Assembly: GCF_008330945.1 (NCBI RefSeq)
Contig: NZ_CP043489.1
Span: 1,809,501 to 1,873,500 of the forward strand
Reading direction: 5' to 3'
Length of the DNA stretch: 64,000 nt
Source: Labrys sp. KNU-23
GTDB taxonomy: Bacteria; Pseudomonadota; Alphaproteobacteria; Rhizobiales; Labraceae
The notes beneath the pieces are model-generated. The model did no database searches. It was not told the DNA's origin and saw only the letters and a program-made list of their open reading frames with translations. Below are positions 1 to 8,835 of this stretch, one piece after another. Every line of letters starts with the position of its first letter. Position 1 is the stretch's first letter. The position numbers and the translations under genes were made by a program.

Positions 1-843
1 GGCAAGTTCACCACCGCCTCCATGCTCGATGCCCGCACCACGCTCAAATATGGCCGCTTCACCATTCATGATGATCACGCCCGCCGGCGCATGCTGAGCC
101 TGCCGGAGGTGTTCACCTTCTCCTCCAATATCGGTTCGGCCAAAATGGCCCTCGCCCTCGGCGTCGACGCCCACAAGGCCTTTCTGAGGATGATGGGCCA
201 GACCACGCGGCTGGTCACCGAGCTGCCCGAGAACGCCCTGCCGATCCTGCCCAGGCGCTGGAGCGAGATCAACACCATCACCATCGCCTTCGGCCACGGC
301 ATGGCAGTGGCGCCGCTGCAGGCGATGATGGCGGTCGGGGCGATGATGAATGGCGGCCATCTGATGAAGCCGACCTTCCTGGCGCGCAGCGAAAGCGATG
401 CCTTGGCGGGCTCCAGGCTGGTGCTGAAGAAGCACACCTCCGACGTGATGCGCTACATCATGCGCCTCAACGCCACCGATGGCTCCGGCAAGAAGGCCAA
501 TGTGCCCGGTCTCGGCATCGGCGCCAAGACCGGTACGGCCGAAAAGGTCATCAACGGGCGCTATTCGAAGAAGCTCAACTTCACCACCTTCATGGCGGTG
601 TTTCCCTTCGACAAGCCGAAATATCTCGTGCTCGTGCTCTATGACGAGCCCAAGGGCCTGCCCGAGACCTACGGCTACTCGTCCGCCGCCTGGAATGCCG
701 GCGTCACCACCGGCAAGATCCTGGAACGCGTCGGGCCCCTGCTCGGCGTCAAGCCGCGCTTTGAGGAGATTCCGAACCCGGTGCCGCCACTCTACGCTCC
801 CCGCAACGAAGACCATCCGATGGAATGGCTGGTCACGCATTGA
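1..843 (+). CDS. ftsI: FtsI/PBP3-type peptidoglycan D,D-transpeptidase, C-terminal part (cut by window start)
   Basis: The frame is open from base 1, so the 5' part lies outside the window. What remains is the second half of a class B penicillin-binding protein transpeptidase domain. The SxN motif (SSN) is at about codons 41-43 of the visible part and the KTGT motif of the third catalytic box is near codon 176; the SxxK serine is upstream of the window. FtsI crosslinks septal peptidoglycan in the periplasm. In the usual dcw cluster ftsI is followed by murE, but here the gene ends against a convergent phosphatase gene. It may therefore be a second FtsI-like paralog or part of a rearranged cluster. 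The family call is firm; orthology to the essential divisome FtsI is inferred. Confidence 0.85.
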   Translation, partial: GKFTTASMLDARTTLKYGRFTIHDDHARRRMLSLPEVFTFSSNIGSAKMALALGVDAHKAFLRMMGQTTRLVTELPENALPILPRRWSEINTITIAFGHGMAVAPLQAMMAVGAMMNGGHLMKPTFLARSESDALAGSRLVLKKHTSDVMRYIMRLNATDGSGKKANVPGLGIGAKTGTAEKVINGRYSKKLNFTTFMAVFPFDKPKYLVLVLYDEPKGLPETYGYSSAAWNAGVTTGKILERVGPLLGVKPRFEEIPNPVPPLYAPRNEDHPMEWLVTH

Positions 844-847
844 ACGT

Positions 848-866
848 GGAAGGCGGTTCGCCTTCC
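848..866 (+). terminator. Short hairpin after the ftsI-like gene
   Basis: A perfect 8-bp stem (GGAAGGCG / CGCCTTCC) with a 3-nt loop begins five bases after the stop codon. No T-run follows, so termination is only a possibility. Confidence 0.35.
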
Positions 867-894
867 TGGCCGGGCTCTCTCTGCAGCTGTCATC

Positions 895-922
895 GTCATT
901 GCGAGCGAAGCAAAGCAATGAC
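895..922. repeat. Single copy of the 'cattgcgagcgaagc' repeat
   Basis: A 28-bp stretch with 8-bp complementary ends (GTCATTGC / GCAATGAC) around GAGCGAAGCAAA. It matches one arm of the paired element at 21765-21850. It lies between the convergent ftsI-like and phosphatase genes. Confidence 0.6.
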
Positions 923-930
923 TGTACCCC

Positions 931-1707
931 TCAGGGAAAATGCGTGCCGGGCGGTGCGGGAATGGAGGCGAACACCTCGGCTACATCGTCCTCGAAGATG
1001 GCCGCCGTCAGCTTGCCACCATAACAGGCACCCGTGTCGAGATTGATGCGATTGGTGCGGAAATCCGGCTCCTCCACCGAGGTGTGGCCGTGCACGATCT
1101 TCTTCTCGAAGAGCTGGCCGGAGGGCAGGAATTCGTCGCGGATCCAGATCAGATCATATTCCTTCTGCCTGGCCAGCGGCACGTCCGGCCGCGCACCGGC
1201 ATGCACGAAGAAATAATCGCCGAAGGTGAGGCTCAGCGGCCGGGTGCGCATGAAGTCGAGATGGTCGGGCAGCATCCTGGCGCGGAACTCCGCCCTGATA
1301 CGCTCGACATCCCGCTTCGAATGCGGGTCGACCCCCTTGATGTCGACGCCATAGCTGCCGACGGTGGCCATGCCGCCCCATTTGAGCCAGACATCGGCAT
1401 CCGGGTCGCCGGCCAGGAAGGACATCAGCAAGGTTTCATGATTGCCCCTGAGCACGTGGAGCTCGCAGCCCGGCAGGCTGCCCATCAGCCGGGCCACGAC
1501 ACCGCGGGAGTCGGGGCCGCGATCGACGAGATCGCCGAGGCTGATGACGATGTGGCGCCGGTCCGGCTTGGTCCGGGCCCGGGCCTGCGCCTTGGCCAGG
1601 ATCTCTTCCATCAGGGTGAGATGGCCGTGGACGTCGCCGAAGGCAATGATGGTCGTCCCCGCCGGCGCGCGCGGCGGGATGGGAAAGGGTACCGTACGAT
1701 TCTGCAT
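931..1707 (-). CDS. PPP-family metallophosphatase, paralog 1 of 4
   Basis: A calcineurin-like phosphoesterase of the bacterial PPP (serine/threonine phosphatase or ApaH-like) type, 258 aa. Metal-binding motifs appear in order: GDVHG near residue 24, GDLVDRGPDS near 58, GNHE near 88, and the late His blocks HAG and HGH. I chose the ATG at 1707 because the GDVHG block then sits about 24 residues in, as in its paralogs. It ends in a conserved tail (NRINLDTGACYGG, then AEVF) shared with the three phosphatases at 6.4-8.8 kb. Substrate is unknown: phosphoprotein, diadenosine polyphosphate or another phosphoester are all possible. It is convergent with ftsI and downstream of nadC, with a 61-bp gap to nadC. 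Confidence 0.85.
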   Translation of the reverse strand: MQNRTVPFPIPPRAPAGTTIIAFGDVHGHLTLMEEILAKAQARARTKPDRRHIVISLGDLVDRGPDSRGVVARLMGSLPGCELHVLRGNHETLLMSFLAGDPDADVWLKWGGMATVGSYGVDIKGVDPHSKRDVERIRAEFRARMLPDHLDFMRTRPLSLTFGDYFFVHAGARPDVPLARQKEYDLIWIRDEFLPSGQLFEKKIVHGHTSVEEPDFRTNRINLDTGACYGGKLTAAIFEDDVAEVFASIPAPPGTHFP

Positions 1708-1768
1708 GGCGGCAGCATAACAGCCGCGCATCCGGCAGCAAGGGGATGCGGCAATGCGGCCAGGCCGC

Positions 1769-2620
1769 TCAGGCCCGATAGTCCAGGCCGATGTCGAGGA
1801 TCGGCGCGCTGTGGGTGAGCCAGCCCACGGAGATGAGATCGACGCCGGAGGCCGCGATCGCCGGCGCCGTTGCTGCCGTGACCCGACCAGAGGCCTCGGT
1901 AAGCGCCCGCCCGCCGACCATGGCCACCGCCTCGCGCAGCTGGTCCGGGCTCATATTGTCGAGCAGCACGGCATCCACGCCGACGGCCAGCGCCTCCTCG
2001 AGCTGGGCCAGCGTATCGACCTCCAGCTCGACCTTGACCATGTGCCCTGCCGCGGCCTTGGCCCGCTCGAGCGCCGGGCGGATGCCGCCGGCGATGGCGA
2101 CATGGTTGTCCTTGATCAGGATGGCATCGTCGAGCCCGAAGCGGTGATTGCCGCCACCGCCGGCCCGCACCGCATATTTCTCCAGGGCGCGCAGACCGGG
2201 CGTGGTCTTGCGGGTGCACACGATCGTGGCCCTGTGCCCCTTCACCGCCTCCACCACCGAGGCCGTCGCGCTGGCAATGCCGCTGAGGCGGCAGAGGATG
2301 TTGAGAGCCGTGCGCTCGCCCGTCAGCAGGGCCCGCGCCGAGCCGGTCACGCTGGCGATGACGGCTCCCGGCGAGACCCTGGCGCCATCGCCGCATTCCA
2401 CCGCGATCACGACCTGGGGATCGAGCAGGCGGAAGGTGCCCGCGGCGATGTCGAGGCCGGCGACCACGCCGTCCTGGCGCGCCGCGAGCACGGTGGTCGC
2501 CTTGAGATCGGCGGGCACGATGGCATCGGTGGTGAGATCGCCGGCCCGGCCGAGATCCTCGACCAAGGCCGCGCGGATGATGGGCTCGAACAACAGGGGA
2601 GAGAGAGGAGAAAGGGACAT
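1769..2620 (-). CDS. nadC: Nicotinate-nucleotide pyrophosphorylase (quinolinate phosphoribosyltransferase)
   Basis: Converts quinolinate and PRPP to nicotinate mononucleotide, the last dedicated step of de novo NAD synthesis. The 283-aa length is normal. Recognisable QPRTase motifs are ERTALNILCRLSGIAS, TRKTTPGLR, GLDDAILIKDNH, ELEVD and LDNMSP. The ATG at 2620 follows the nadB stop by one base (TGAcATG), so the two are translationally coupled; a GTG three codons upstream is an alternative. It is last in the nadA-nadB-nadC operon and is probably controlled through the NrtR sites before nadA. Confidence 0.96.
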   Translation of the reverse strand: MSLSPLSPLLFEPIIRAALVEDLGRAGDLTTDAIVPADLKATTVLAARQDGVVAGLDIAAGTFRLLDPQVVIAVECGDGARVSPGAVIASVTGSARALLTGERTALNILCRLSGIASATASVVEAVKGHRATIVCTRKTTPGLRALEKYAVRAGGGGNHRFGLDDAILIKDNHVAIAGGIRPALERAKAAAGHMVKVELEVDTLAQLEEALAVGVDAVLLDNMSPDQLREAVAMVGGRALTEASGRVTAATAPAIAASGVDLISVGWLTHSAPILDIGLDYRA

Positions 2621-2621
2621 G

Positions 2622-4181
2622 TCAGGCACTTTCCGCGAAACAAAGGGAGAGGGCGACCTCGCGGGCGATAGCGAGGGTCTGGTCGAGCGAGAGCAGCGAG
2701 GGCACCGCCTCGGAACGGCTGGACGGGAAATCCGCCCGCCAATGCGCGCCCCGGCTTTCCTGCCGGTTGAGGGCGGAGACGGCCAGCATCAGGCCGACCA
2801 AAGCCGGTCCTGCAGCAGGCCGCGCGCAGGTGGCCAGCGGCATGAGCTGCGCGACCGCCACCTCCAGCGCGGCACGATCCCGGACCAAGCCGAGCGCGCG
2901 CGACAAGATCGGACGCGTTGGCTCGGCGTCCCCGGTGCGCAGGTCGGCGGCCTTCGCGGCGACGGGCGCTCCTGCGAGAAGGCGGCTCGTTGCCGGCGCA
3001 TTCCCCACGCTGTCGGCGACCCAAACGGCGCAGACCGCCGCCTCGGCCAGGGAGTTGCTGGCCAGTCGATTGGCGCCGTGCAGCCCGGTGCAGGCGACTT
3101 CGCCGCAGGCCCATAGACCCGGCAGGGAGCTTCGGCCCTGTCCATCCACCGCAATGCCGCCCATGTGGTAATGCTGGGCTGGACGCACCGGCAGCGGCTG
3201 CAAGGCGGGATCGAAGCCGGCCTGCCGGCAGAGCCGGTCAATACCTGGGAAGCGACGCGCGAACCCCGCACCGGGTAGCTGGCGGGCATCGAGATAGACC
3301 CGGTGCCCGTGCGCCAGATGCTGCCAGATGCCACGGGCGACTTCGTCACGCGGGCCAAGCTCGGCGCCTGGCAGGCTCGCGAGAAAGCGCTCGCCCGTCT
3401 CGTCGATCAGCACGGCCCCCTCACCTCGTACCGCTTCGCTGACCAGCCCCATCGGCCTTGCCGCCGTATCGAGCGCCGTCGGGTGGAACTGCACGAATTC
3501 GAGATTGGAAAGCAGGGCGCCGGCGCGAGCGGCCAAAGCAAGCCCCTGCCCCTGGCTGGCCCGTGGATTGGTGCTGTCGGAAAACAGGCCGCCAATGCCG
3601 CCGGTGGCCAGCACCACGCGTGCGGTCGGAATCGTCATCGCCTCGCCGTTCAGGCCGACGCAGACGATGCCGGCGATGGCGCCGTCCTCGACGATCAGGC
3701 GCCGTGCCTCGACGCCCTCCAGCACGGCGATCGAGGGCGTGGCGCGTACGGCGGCGACCAGGGCGCGCATGATCTCCCGCCCGGTGGCGTCACCATCGGC
3801 ATGCACGATGCGGCGGCGGCCATGGGCGGCTTCGAGGCCAAGCTGGAAGTCCTCGCCGTTCCTGTCGAAGACGACACCGAGGGCGGCGAGCCGGCGCACC
3901 GCCTCGGGGGTCGCCTCCAGGATGGCGCGGGCAGCGGCCGCATCCACCAGGCCGGCCCCGGCGGCCAGCGTGTCGTCGAGGTGGAGGCTGGGCGTGTCGT
4001 CATCGGCCAGGCTCGCGGCGAGCCCGCCCTGCGCCCAGCCGGTGGAGGTCTCCGCGCCAAGCGGCGCGCGGGAGAGCAGCACCACCGGCTCGGGCGCAAG
4101 CGAAAGCGCCGTCATCAGTCCGGCGAGGCCGGCCCCGACCACCACCGGCCGGTCGCGATAGAGCTGGGGATGATCGCTCAT
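2622..4181 (-). CDS. nadB: L-aspartate oxidase
   Basis: FAD enzyme oxidising L-aspartate to iminoaspartate, the substrate of NadA. The 519-aa protein begins with a dinucleotide-binding motif ([10 protein letters not shown]). It carries [12 protein letters not shown], the ATGGIGGLF segment, the [11 protein letters not shown] block and the [10 protein letters not shown] motif typical of the succinate dehydrogenase/aspartate oxidase flavoprotein family, and ends in the helical C-terminal domain. The start at 4181 overlaps the nadA stop as ATGA, showing coupling. The frame stays open upstream of 4181, but that part overlaps nadA and is not used. Confidence 0.96.
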   Translation of the reverse strand: MSDHPQLYRDRPVVVGAGLAGLMTALSLAPEPVVLLSRAPLGAETSTGWAQGGLAASLADDDTPSLHLDDTLAAGAGLVDAAAARAILEATPEAVRRLAALGVVFDRNGEDFQLGLEAAHGRRRIVHADGDATGREIMRALVAAVRATPSIAVLEGVEARRLIVEDGAIAGIVCVGLNGEAMTIPTARVVLATGGIGGLFSDSTNPRASQGQGLALAARAGALLSNLEFVQFHPTALDTAARPMGLVSEAVRGEGAVLIDETGERFLASLPGAELGPRDEVARGIWQHLAHGHRVYLDARQLPGAGFARRFPGIDRLCRQAGFDPALQPLPVRPAQHYHMGGIAVDGQGRSSLPGLWACGEVACTGLHGANRLASNSLAEAAVCAVWVADSVGNAPATSRLLAGAPVAAKAADLRTGDAEPTRPILSRALGLVRDRAALEVAVAQLMPLATCARPAAGPALVGLMLAVSALNRQESRGAHWRADFPSSRSEAVPSLLSLDQTLAIAREVALSLCFAESA

Positions 4182-5161
4182 AGCTCGAGCATCCTCTCGA
4201 CGGCCCGGCGCGCGGCAACCGCCACGGCAGGATCGATGGAGACTTCGTGCTGACCGGTCTCCAGCGCCTGGCGGATATTGGCGAGCGTGATGCGTTTCAT
4301 ATGCGGGCAGAGATTGCAGGGGCGCACGAAATCGACGGTGGGGTGCTGCACGGCCACATTGTCGCTCATCGAGCATTCGGTCAGCAGCACCACCCGGGCG
4401 GGCTTGTGCTCGGCGACATAGTCCGACATCAGCGCGGTCGAGCCGGAGAAATCGGCTTCCGCCACCACCTCCGGCGGGCATTCGGGGTGCGCGAGCACGA
4501 TCACACCAGGGTGATCTTCCCGGAGTTGGCGTACCTCGGCCGGCGAGAAACGCTCATGCACCTCGCAATGGCCCTTCCAGGCGATGATCTCGACATCGGT
4601 CTCGGCGGCGATATTGCGGGCAAGATATTCGTCGGGAAGCATGATCACCCGGGGCACGCCGAGCTTCTCGACGATGCGCCTGGCATTGCCCGAGGTGCAG
4701 CAGACGTCGGATTCGGCCTTCACGGCTGCCGAGGTGTTGACATAGGTGACGATGGGCACGCCCGGATAGCTCGCCCGCATCAGGCGCACATCTTCCGGCG
4801 TGATCGAATCGGCCAGCGAGCAGCCGGCGCCGAGATCGGGGATCAGCACCGTCTTGTCGGGATTGAGCAGCTTGGCGGTCTCGGCCATGAAATGCACGCC
4901 CGCCAGCACGATGATGTCGGCGTCGGTAGCGACAGCCTTGCGGGCCAGGGCCAGGCTGTCGCCCACCACGTCGGCGACGCAGTGGAAGATCTCCGGCGTC
5001 TGGTAGTTGTGCGCCAGGATGACGGCGTTGCGCTCGCGCTTCAGCGCCAGGATGGCGTCGACATCGTCGGCGAAAACAGGCCATTCCATCGCCGGAATGA
5101 CGCGCCTGACGCGCTCATAGAGCGGCGCGGTACGGGTGAGGACGGCGGAATCGAGCAGCAT
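4178..5161 (-). CDS. nadA: Quinolinate synthase
   Basis: [4Fe-4S] enzyme condensing iminoaspartate with dihydroxyacetone phosphate to quinolinate. The 327-aa length is normal. It carries the HNYQTPEI motif near the start and cysteines in [32 protein letters not shown] and [11 protein letters not shown]; three of these normally bind the cluster. First gene of nadABC. The ribosome-binding site GGGAG, about 8 nt before the ATG, lies inside a palindromic operator (5166-5186), so repressor binding and translation initiation share the same DNA. Confidence 0.96.
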   Translation of the reverse strand: MLLDSAVLTRTAPLYERVRRVIPAMEWPVFADDVDAILALKRERNAVILAHNYQTPEIFHCVADVVGDSLALARKAVATDADIIVLAGVHFMAETAKLLNPDKTVLIPDLGAGCSLADSITPEDVRLMRASYPGVPIVTYVNTSAAVKAESDVCCTSGNARRIVEKLGVPRVIMLPDEYLARNIAAETDVEIIAWKGHCEVHERFSPAEVRQLREDHPGVIVLAHPECPPEVVAEADFSGSTALMSDYVAEHKPARVVLLTECSMSDNVAVQHPTVDFVRPCNLCPHMKRITLANIRQALETGQHEVSIDPAVAVAARRAVERMLEL

Positions 5162-5165
5162 TATT

Positions 5166-5186
5166 TATACTCCCATTGAGCATATA
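5166..5186. promoter_or_regulatory. Probable NrtR operator 1, overlapping the nadA RBS
   Basis: An imperfect palindrome TATACTC-CCATT-GAGCATA plus two bases, starting 5 bp upstream of the nadA ATG. Its half-sites and position match what is expected for an NrtR site controlling nadABC. It is nearly identical to the inverted copy at 5192-5212. Confidence 0.7.
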
Positions 5187-5191
5187 TCTGG

Positions 5192-5212
5192 CATATGCTT
5201 AATGGGAGTATA
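5192..5212. promoter_or_regulatory. Probable NrtR operator 2
   Basis: Reverse-oriented near-copy of operator 1 (on the minus strand TATACTCCCATT-A-AGCATATG). The two copies together give a 12-bp perfect outer inverted repeat (TATACTCCCATT / AATGGGAGTATA). Likely covers the nadA promoter. Confidence 0.7.
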
Positions 5213-5229
5213 AGAGATGTCAAGCGAAT

Positions 5230-5248
5230 TATGTTCACTTAGAGTATA
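5230..5248. promoter_or_regulatory. Possible third, weaker NrtR operator
   Basis: TATGTTCACTTAGAGTATA, a degenerate match to the two operators nearer nadA, in the orientation of operator 2. The centre-to-centre distance from operator 2 is about 37 bp. Confidence 0.45.
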
Positions 5249-5323
5249 AAGATTCGACGGCACGATCGAGAGAAAGATCAGCTGAAACCCAAGCCCAGGC
5301 GGAGCTGCGACTGGCACGATAAG

Positions 5324-5346
5324 CCTTCTCCCCTTGCGGGAGAAGG
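5324..5346. repeat. Solo palindrome of the CCTTCTCCCC family
   Basis: CCTTCTCCC-CTTGC-GGGAGAAGG, a perfect 9-bp stem and 5-nt loop located between nrtR and the nad operators. The same hairpin is found in the larger elements at 12106-12279 and 29342-29474. It could also act as a terminator of nrtR. Confidence 0.75.
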
Positions 5347-5374
5347 AACCGCGCCAAACTTGCGAAGCGAGCCG

Positions 5375-6292
5375 CTACCCCCGCGCCAGCGGCAGCTTGG
5401 TGCCGGCGGCCACGCGCTCAGCCAACACGGCTTGGCGGAAGCGGAACAGCTTGGCAGGGCGGCCGATGGTCTCGGCGGCCATCGCGCCGGTCTCCTCCAC
5501 CAGTTCCTGCTGCTCGATCAGCCGGCGGAAATTCTGCTTGTGCACCAGGAGCCCGGCCAGGGCCTCGACGCTGCGCTGCAGTTGCAGCAGGCTGAAGGTG
5601 GCGGGCAGCAATTCGAACACCACGGGGCGATATTTGATCTTGGCCCTGAGACGGGCGATTCCGGTGGCGAGGATGCGGCGATGGTCGGCATGCATCGGCC
5701 TGCCCGGCACAATCGGCATACCGCCCACCGCGGCTTCCGGCACCAGCCCGGCCTCATAGAGCAACTCGTAGCGCTGCAGCACGAGTTCCTCGTTCCAGGC
5801 AAAGCCTCCCAGCCCGAAGGTGATATCAACCCGTTGGGAACGGATCTCGCGCAGGGCTGCGCTGTCAGCCGCCCCGGCCCAGGCCTTCAGCGGTGCGGCG
5901 ATACCGGCCTGGAAAAACCCCGGCATGCCGGCACGGTGGTCCTCCCAGGGAAAATATTCGTACCAGTCGCGCCAGCCGGTCTCTTCGTCCCGACCGGCAT
6001 TTTCCCGGGTCAGCCCGAGATAGGAGATCGAGATCGCCCGCTGCATGTCCTCAGCCCCGCGATCCTTGTCGGCAAAGGTATAGAGCTGCTCGACATAACC
6101 CAGCGGATGGCCAGTCTGGCCCTCCACCCAGCTACGCAATCCTGTTTGCAGCGAACGATGACCGGCCTCGAAGGGCCCCGAGGGCAGGCCCCGCCCCTCC
6201 TGCACCGTCATCACCCGCGGCCGCCCCGCGGTGACCGCCACGAGCACGGCGATCAGGTCGGCGGTGACGAGGTTGCCGGTCTCTGGCGGCAC
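5375..6292 (-). CDS. nrtR: NrtR-type Nudix/winged-helix repressor of NAD synthesis
   Basis: The 305-aa protein has an N-terminal Nudix-like fold (residues about 8-160) and a C-terminal winged-helix region with the FSLLQLQRSVEALAG and QNFRRLIEQQELVEETG blocks characteristic of the NrtR family (COG4111). In that family an ADP-ribose-type ligand relieves binding to operators before NAD genes. The strict Nudix catalytic box is not obvious, as in many NrtR proteins that sense without hydrolysing. It is encoded just upstream of nadA in the same direction, with the operator cluster in the 213-bp gap, so it very probably represses nadABC. Confidence 0.88.
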   Translation of the reverse strand: MPPETGNLVTADLIAVLVAVTAGRPRVMTVQEGRGLPSGPFEAGHRSLQTGLRSWVEGQTGHPLGYVEQLYTFADKDRGAEDMQRAISISYLGLTRENAGRDEETGWRDWYEYFPWEDHRAGMPGFFQAGIAAPLKAWAGAADSAALREIRSQRVDITFGLGGFAWNEELVLQRYELLYEAGLVPEAAVGGMPIVPGRPMHADHRRILATGIARLRAKIKYRPVVFELLPATFSLLQLQRSVEALAGLLVHKQNFRRLIEQQELVEETGAMAAETIGRPAKLFRFRQAVLAERVAAGTKLPLARG

Positions 6293-6423
6293 GATCGATT
6301 TCTCCGGGCAAAGGACAGAAGGGAATTGTGGCCCAAAGAGTCGCAGTTGCGGCCGCCCGGAGCAAGCAAGCCGCAGCTTTTGACCAAAGGTTTCAACAAG
6401 TGAAGTGCTTCAGGCAACCCAAG

Positions 6424-7161
6424 TCAAAAAATCGTCGCCTGCGCGCCCTCGAACAAAACGGCCGAGAGAGGCCCGCCGAGGCAGACGCCCGTATCCAGAT
6501 TGATGCGATTAGGGCGGAACTCGATTTCGTCGCAAGGGGAGTGCCCGTGCACGATCTTCTTGCCGAAATCGCCAGGAAAATCGAGGAATTCGCCGCGGAT
6601 CCACAACAGATCCTGCGGATCCTGCCGATCCAATGCGACATAGGAGCGAACCCCGGCATGAACGAAGAAATAGTCGCCGAAAGTGACGTGGAGCGGAGTG
6701 TTTCTCAGGAAATTCAAGTGATAGGCCGGCAGCTTGGCAAGGAAGGCTCGACGCAGGTCCGGCAGGGCTTGCCTGACCTGGGCCAAAGGCAGGCGTTCGG
6801 AAAGAACGCGCCTAGCGTCGATGCCATAGCTGGCCATCGTCTCGAAACACCCGATGCGGCCCCATTGCTGTTCATTGGAGGAAGCGTCGATGAAGTCGAG
6901 CATCATCTGTTCGTGATTGCCGCGCAGCATGATCGTTTCACAGCCCGGCACACCCTCGACCAGTCTCTCGATGACTCCGGCGGAATCCGTACCGCGATCG
7001 ATGAGATCACCGAGGCTGATAACGATGTAGCGGCGCTCGGGACGTACTGCGGCATGGGCCTCGACACGATCGAGAAGATCCTGCAATTCGTTCAGACAGC
7101 CGTGAACATCCCCAAAGGCGATGATGCTGAGGCCGTCGGGGATACGGGGTGTCTCTTGCAT
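6424..7161 (-). CDS. PPP-family metallophosphatase, paralog 2 of 4
   Basis: A 245-aa metallophosphoesterase with GDVHG near residue 18, GDLIDRGTDS near 51, GNHEQ near 81, HAGV and HGH, and the shared C-terminal block NRINLDTGVCLGGPLSAV ending in ATIF. It is the last of three tandem paralogs. Only 40 bp separate it from paralog 3, so they are probably one transcript. Note GTDS in place of the GPDS of the other three. Substrate unknown. Confidence 0.85.
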   Translation of the reverse strand: MQETPRIPDGLSIIAFGDVHGCLNELQDLLDRVEAHAAVRPERRYIVISLGDLIDRGTDSAGVIERLVEGVPGCETIMLRGNHEQMMLDFIDASSNEQQWGRIGCFETMASYGIDARRVLSERLPLAQVRQALPDLRRAFLAKLPAYHLNFLRNTPLHVTFGDYFFVHAGVRSYVALDRQDPQDLLWIRGEFLDFPGDFGKKIVHGHSPCDEIEFRPNRINLDTGVCLGGPLSAVLFEGAQATIF

Positions 7162-7201
7162 GATTTCTTCTCTGGAAGGCTGGCAACTGCCGGGCTGTAT
7201 C

Positions 7202-7924
7202 TCAGAAAATCGTCGCCTCCGTCCCTTCCAGCAGCACCGCGGTCAGCGGGCCGCCGAAGCAGGCGCCGGTGTCGAGATTGATGCGGTTGTGCCGAAAGGT
7301 CGCGATGTCGACCGGCGTATGGCCATGCACGATCCGCTTGCCGAAATCGCCGTCCCAGTCGAGGAATTCGTTGCGGATCCAGAGCAGGTCCTCCTCGTCC
7401 TGCCGGTCGGGCGGGCGGCCGGGGCGGACGCCGGCATGCACGAAGAAATAATCGCCGCAGCCATAGCTGAGCGGCATCTTCGCCAGGAAGGCGAGATGAT
7501 GTTCCGGTATCGCGTCGAGAAAGGCGCGGCGCAGGCCATGAAGCGTCGGGCCCTCGGCCAGGGTCCGCTCCAGATCGACGCCGTAGCTCGCCAGCGTGCG
7601 CAGGCCGCCATTGTGCAGCCAGGCCTCGGCGTCCTCGCCGCCGCGGATGAAGTCGAGCATCATGGCCTCGTGGTTGCCCTTGAGCACCTTGAGCTCACAG
7701 CCCGGCAGCCCAGCCGCGAGGCGATCGACCACACGGGCCGAATCCGGGCCGCGATCGACGAGATCGCCGACGGAGACGACGATGTGCCGCCGCTCCGGCA
7801 GGGCCGCCAGGCGCGCCTCGATCTGTTCGAGCAGGTTTTCCAGCTTGTCGTAGCAGCCATGCACGTCGCCGAAGGCGATGACGCTGACGTCGTCGGGGAT
7901 AGCCGGCAGGTGGAATGACGCCAT
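7202..7924 (-). CDS. PPP-family metallophosphatase, paralog 3 of 4
   Basis: A 240-aa protein with GDVHG near residue 19, GDLVDRGPDS near 53, GNHEA near 83, HAGVRPG and HGHTP, and the tail NRINLDTGACFGGPLTAV ending in EATIF. The ATG at 7924 has a strong ribosome-binding site (GGAGGGAGAG); the frame is open upstream but that extension is unlike the paralogs. Closest by eye to paralog 2, suggesting a recent tandem duplication. Substrate unknown. Confidence 0.87.
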   Translation of the reverse strand: MASFHLPAIPDDVSVIAFGDVHGCYDKLENLLEQIEARLAALPERRHIVVSVGDLVDRGPDSARVVDRLAAGLPGCELKVLKGNHEAMMLDFIRGGEDAEAWLHNGGLRTLASYGVDLERTLAEGPTLHGLRRAFLDAIPEHHLAFLAKMPLSYGCGDYFFVHAGVRPGRPPDRQDEEDLLWIRNEFLDWDGDFGKRIVHGHTPVDIATFRHNRINLDTGACFGGPLTAVLLEGTEATIF

Positions 7925-8060
7925 GATGCTCTCCCTCCATGCGACACAATAAGGGGCGCGCAGGCTGAGCGGCAAGGGCTTGCGAAGCCCCGGGACCGCG
8001 GACGTCTCGTCCACTCCTGGAAACGCCATATTCGAGGAGAGAAGCAGCCTTCTCAGGCGC

Positions 8061-8831
8061 TCAGAACACCACGGCTTCGATGCCCTCGAACCGCACCGCC
8101 GTCAGCACGCCCGAGGCATAGGCCTTGGTGTCCAGATTGATGCGGTTGCGGTTGAAGTCCGGCTTGCGCACCGGTGTGTGGCCGTGGACGATCTTCTTTT
8201 CGAAGCGCTGCGTCGAGTGCAGGAATTCCTCGCGGATCCAGACGAGGTCGCGGTCGTCCTGCTCTGCCAGCGGCACGCCAGGGCGCACACCGGCATGGGC
8301 GAAGAAATAGTCGCCGACACTGTAGGAGGTGGGCAGGCCGCGCAGGAAATCGAGATGGGCCTGCGGTATGGCCGCAAGCATGTCCTGGCGCAGGCGGTCC
8401 GGTGTCTTCTCCACCTTGTAGTTCTGGCGGCTGGCAATGCCATAGCTCTGCAGGAAGGCGTCGGCGCCGAAGAAGCTGCGCCAGGCATCGCCGATCGGCT
8501 TGTCGTCGAGAAAGCCGAGCAGGGCATCCTCGTGATTGCCCAGAAGCACCACCAGCTCGCAGCCGCGCACGCCGTTCATCAGCCGCTCGATCACGCCTGC
8601 GGAATCAGGGCCGCGGTCGATGAGGTCGCCGACGCTGACCACCACGTGCTTGAGGCCCGGCAGCAGCGAGGCTCGCCTTTCGATGCGCGTGAGCAAGGGT
8701 TCCAGCAGGTCGAGCCTTCCGTGGATATCGCCAATGGCGATGACGGAGGTCTCGGGCGGCATGCTGGGCGGCTCGGGAAAGCGCTCGATCTTCTTCTTGG
8801 CTATCGGTTTGGCTATTGGTTTCTTGGGCAT
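8061..8831 (-). CDS. PPP-family metallophosphatase, paralog 4 of 4
   Basis: A 256-aa protein beginning with a basic stretch (MPKKPIAKPIAKKKIERFPE) of about 20 residues that the other paralogs lack, then GDIHG near residue 34, GDLIDRGPDS near 68, GNHED near 98, HAGVRPG and HGHTP. The C-terminal block is more divergent (NRINLDTKAYASGVLTAV, ending EAVVF) and lacks the Gly-Ala-Cys of paralogs 1 and 3. The ribosome-binding site GGGAG lies inside a hairpin at 8836-8864. Substrate unknown. Confidence 0.85.
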   Translation of the reverse strand: MPKKPIAKPIAKKKIERFPEPPSMPPETSVIAIGDIHGRLDLLEPLLTRIERRASLLPGLKHVVVSVGDLIDRGPDSAGVIERLMNGVRGCELVVLLGNHEDALLGFLDDKPIGDAWRSFFGADAFLQSYGIASRQNYKVEKTPDRLRQDMLAAIPQAHLDFLRGLPTSYSVGDYFFAHAGVRPGVPLAEQDDRDLVWIREEFLHSTQRFEKKIVHGHTPVRKPDFNRNRINLDTKAYASGVLTAVRFEGIEAVVF

Positions 8832-8835
8832 GGCG

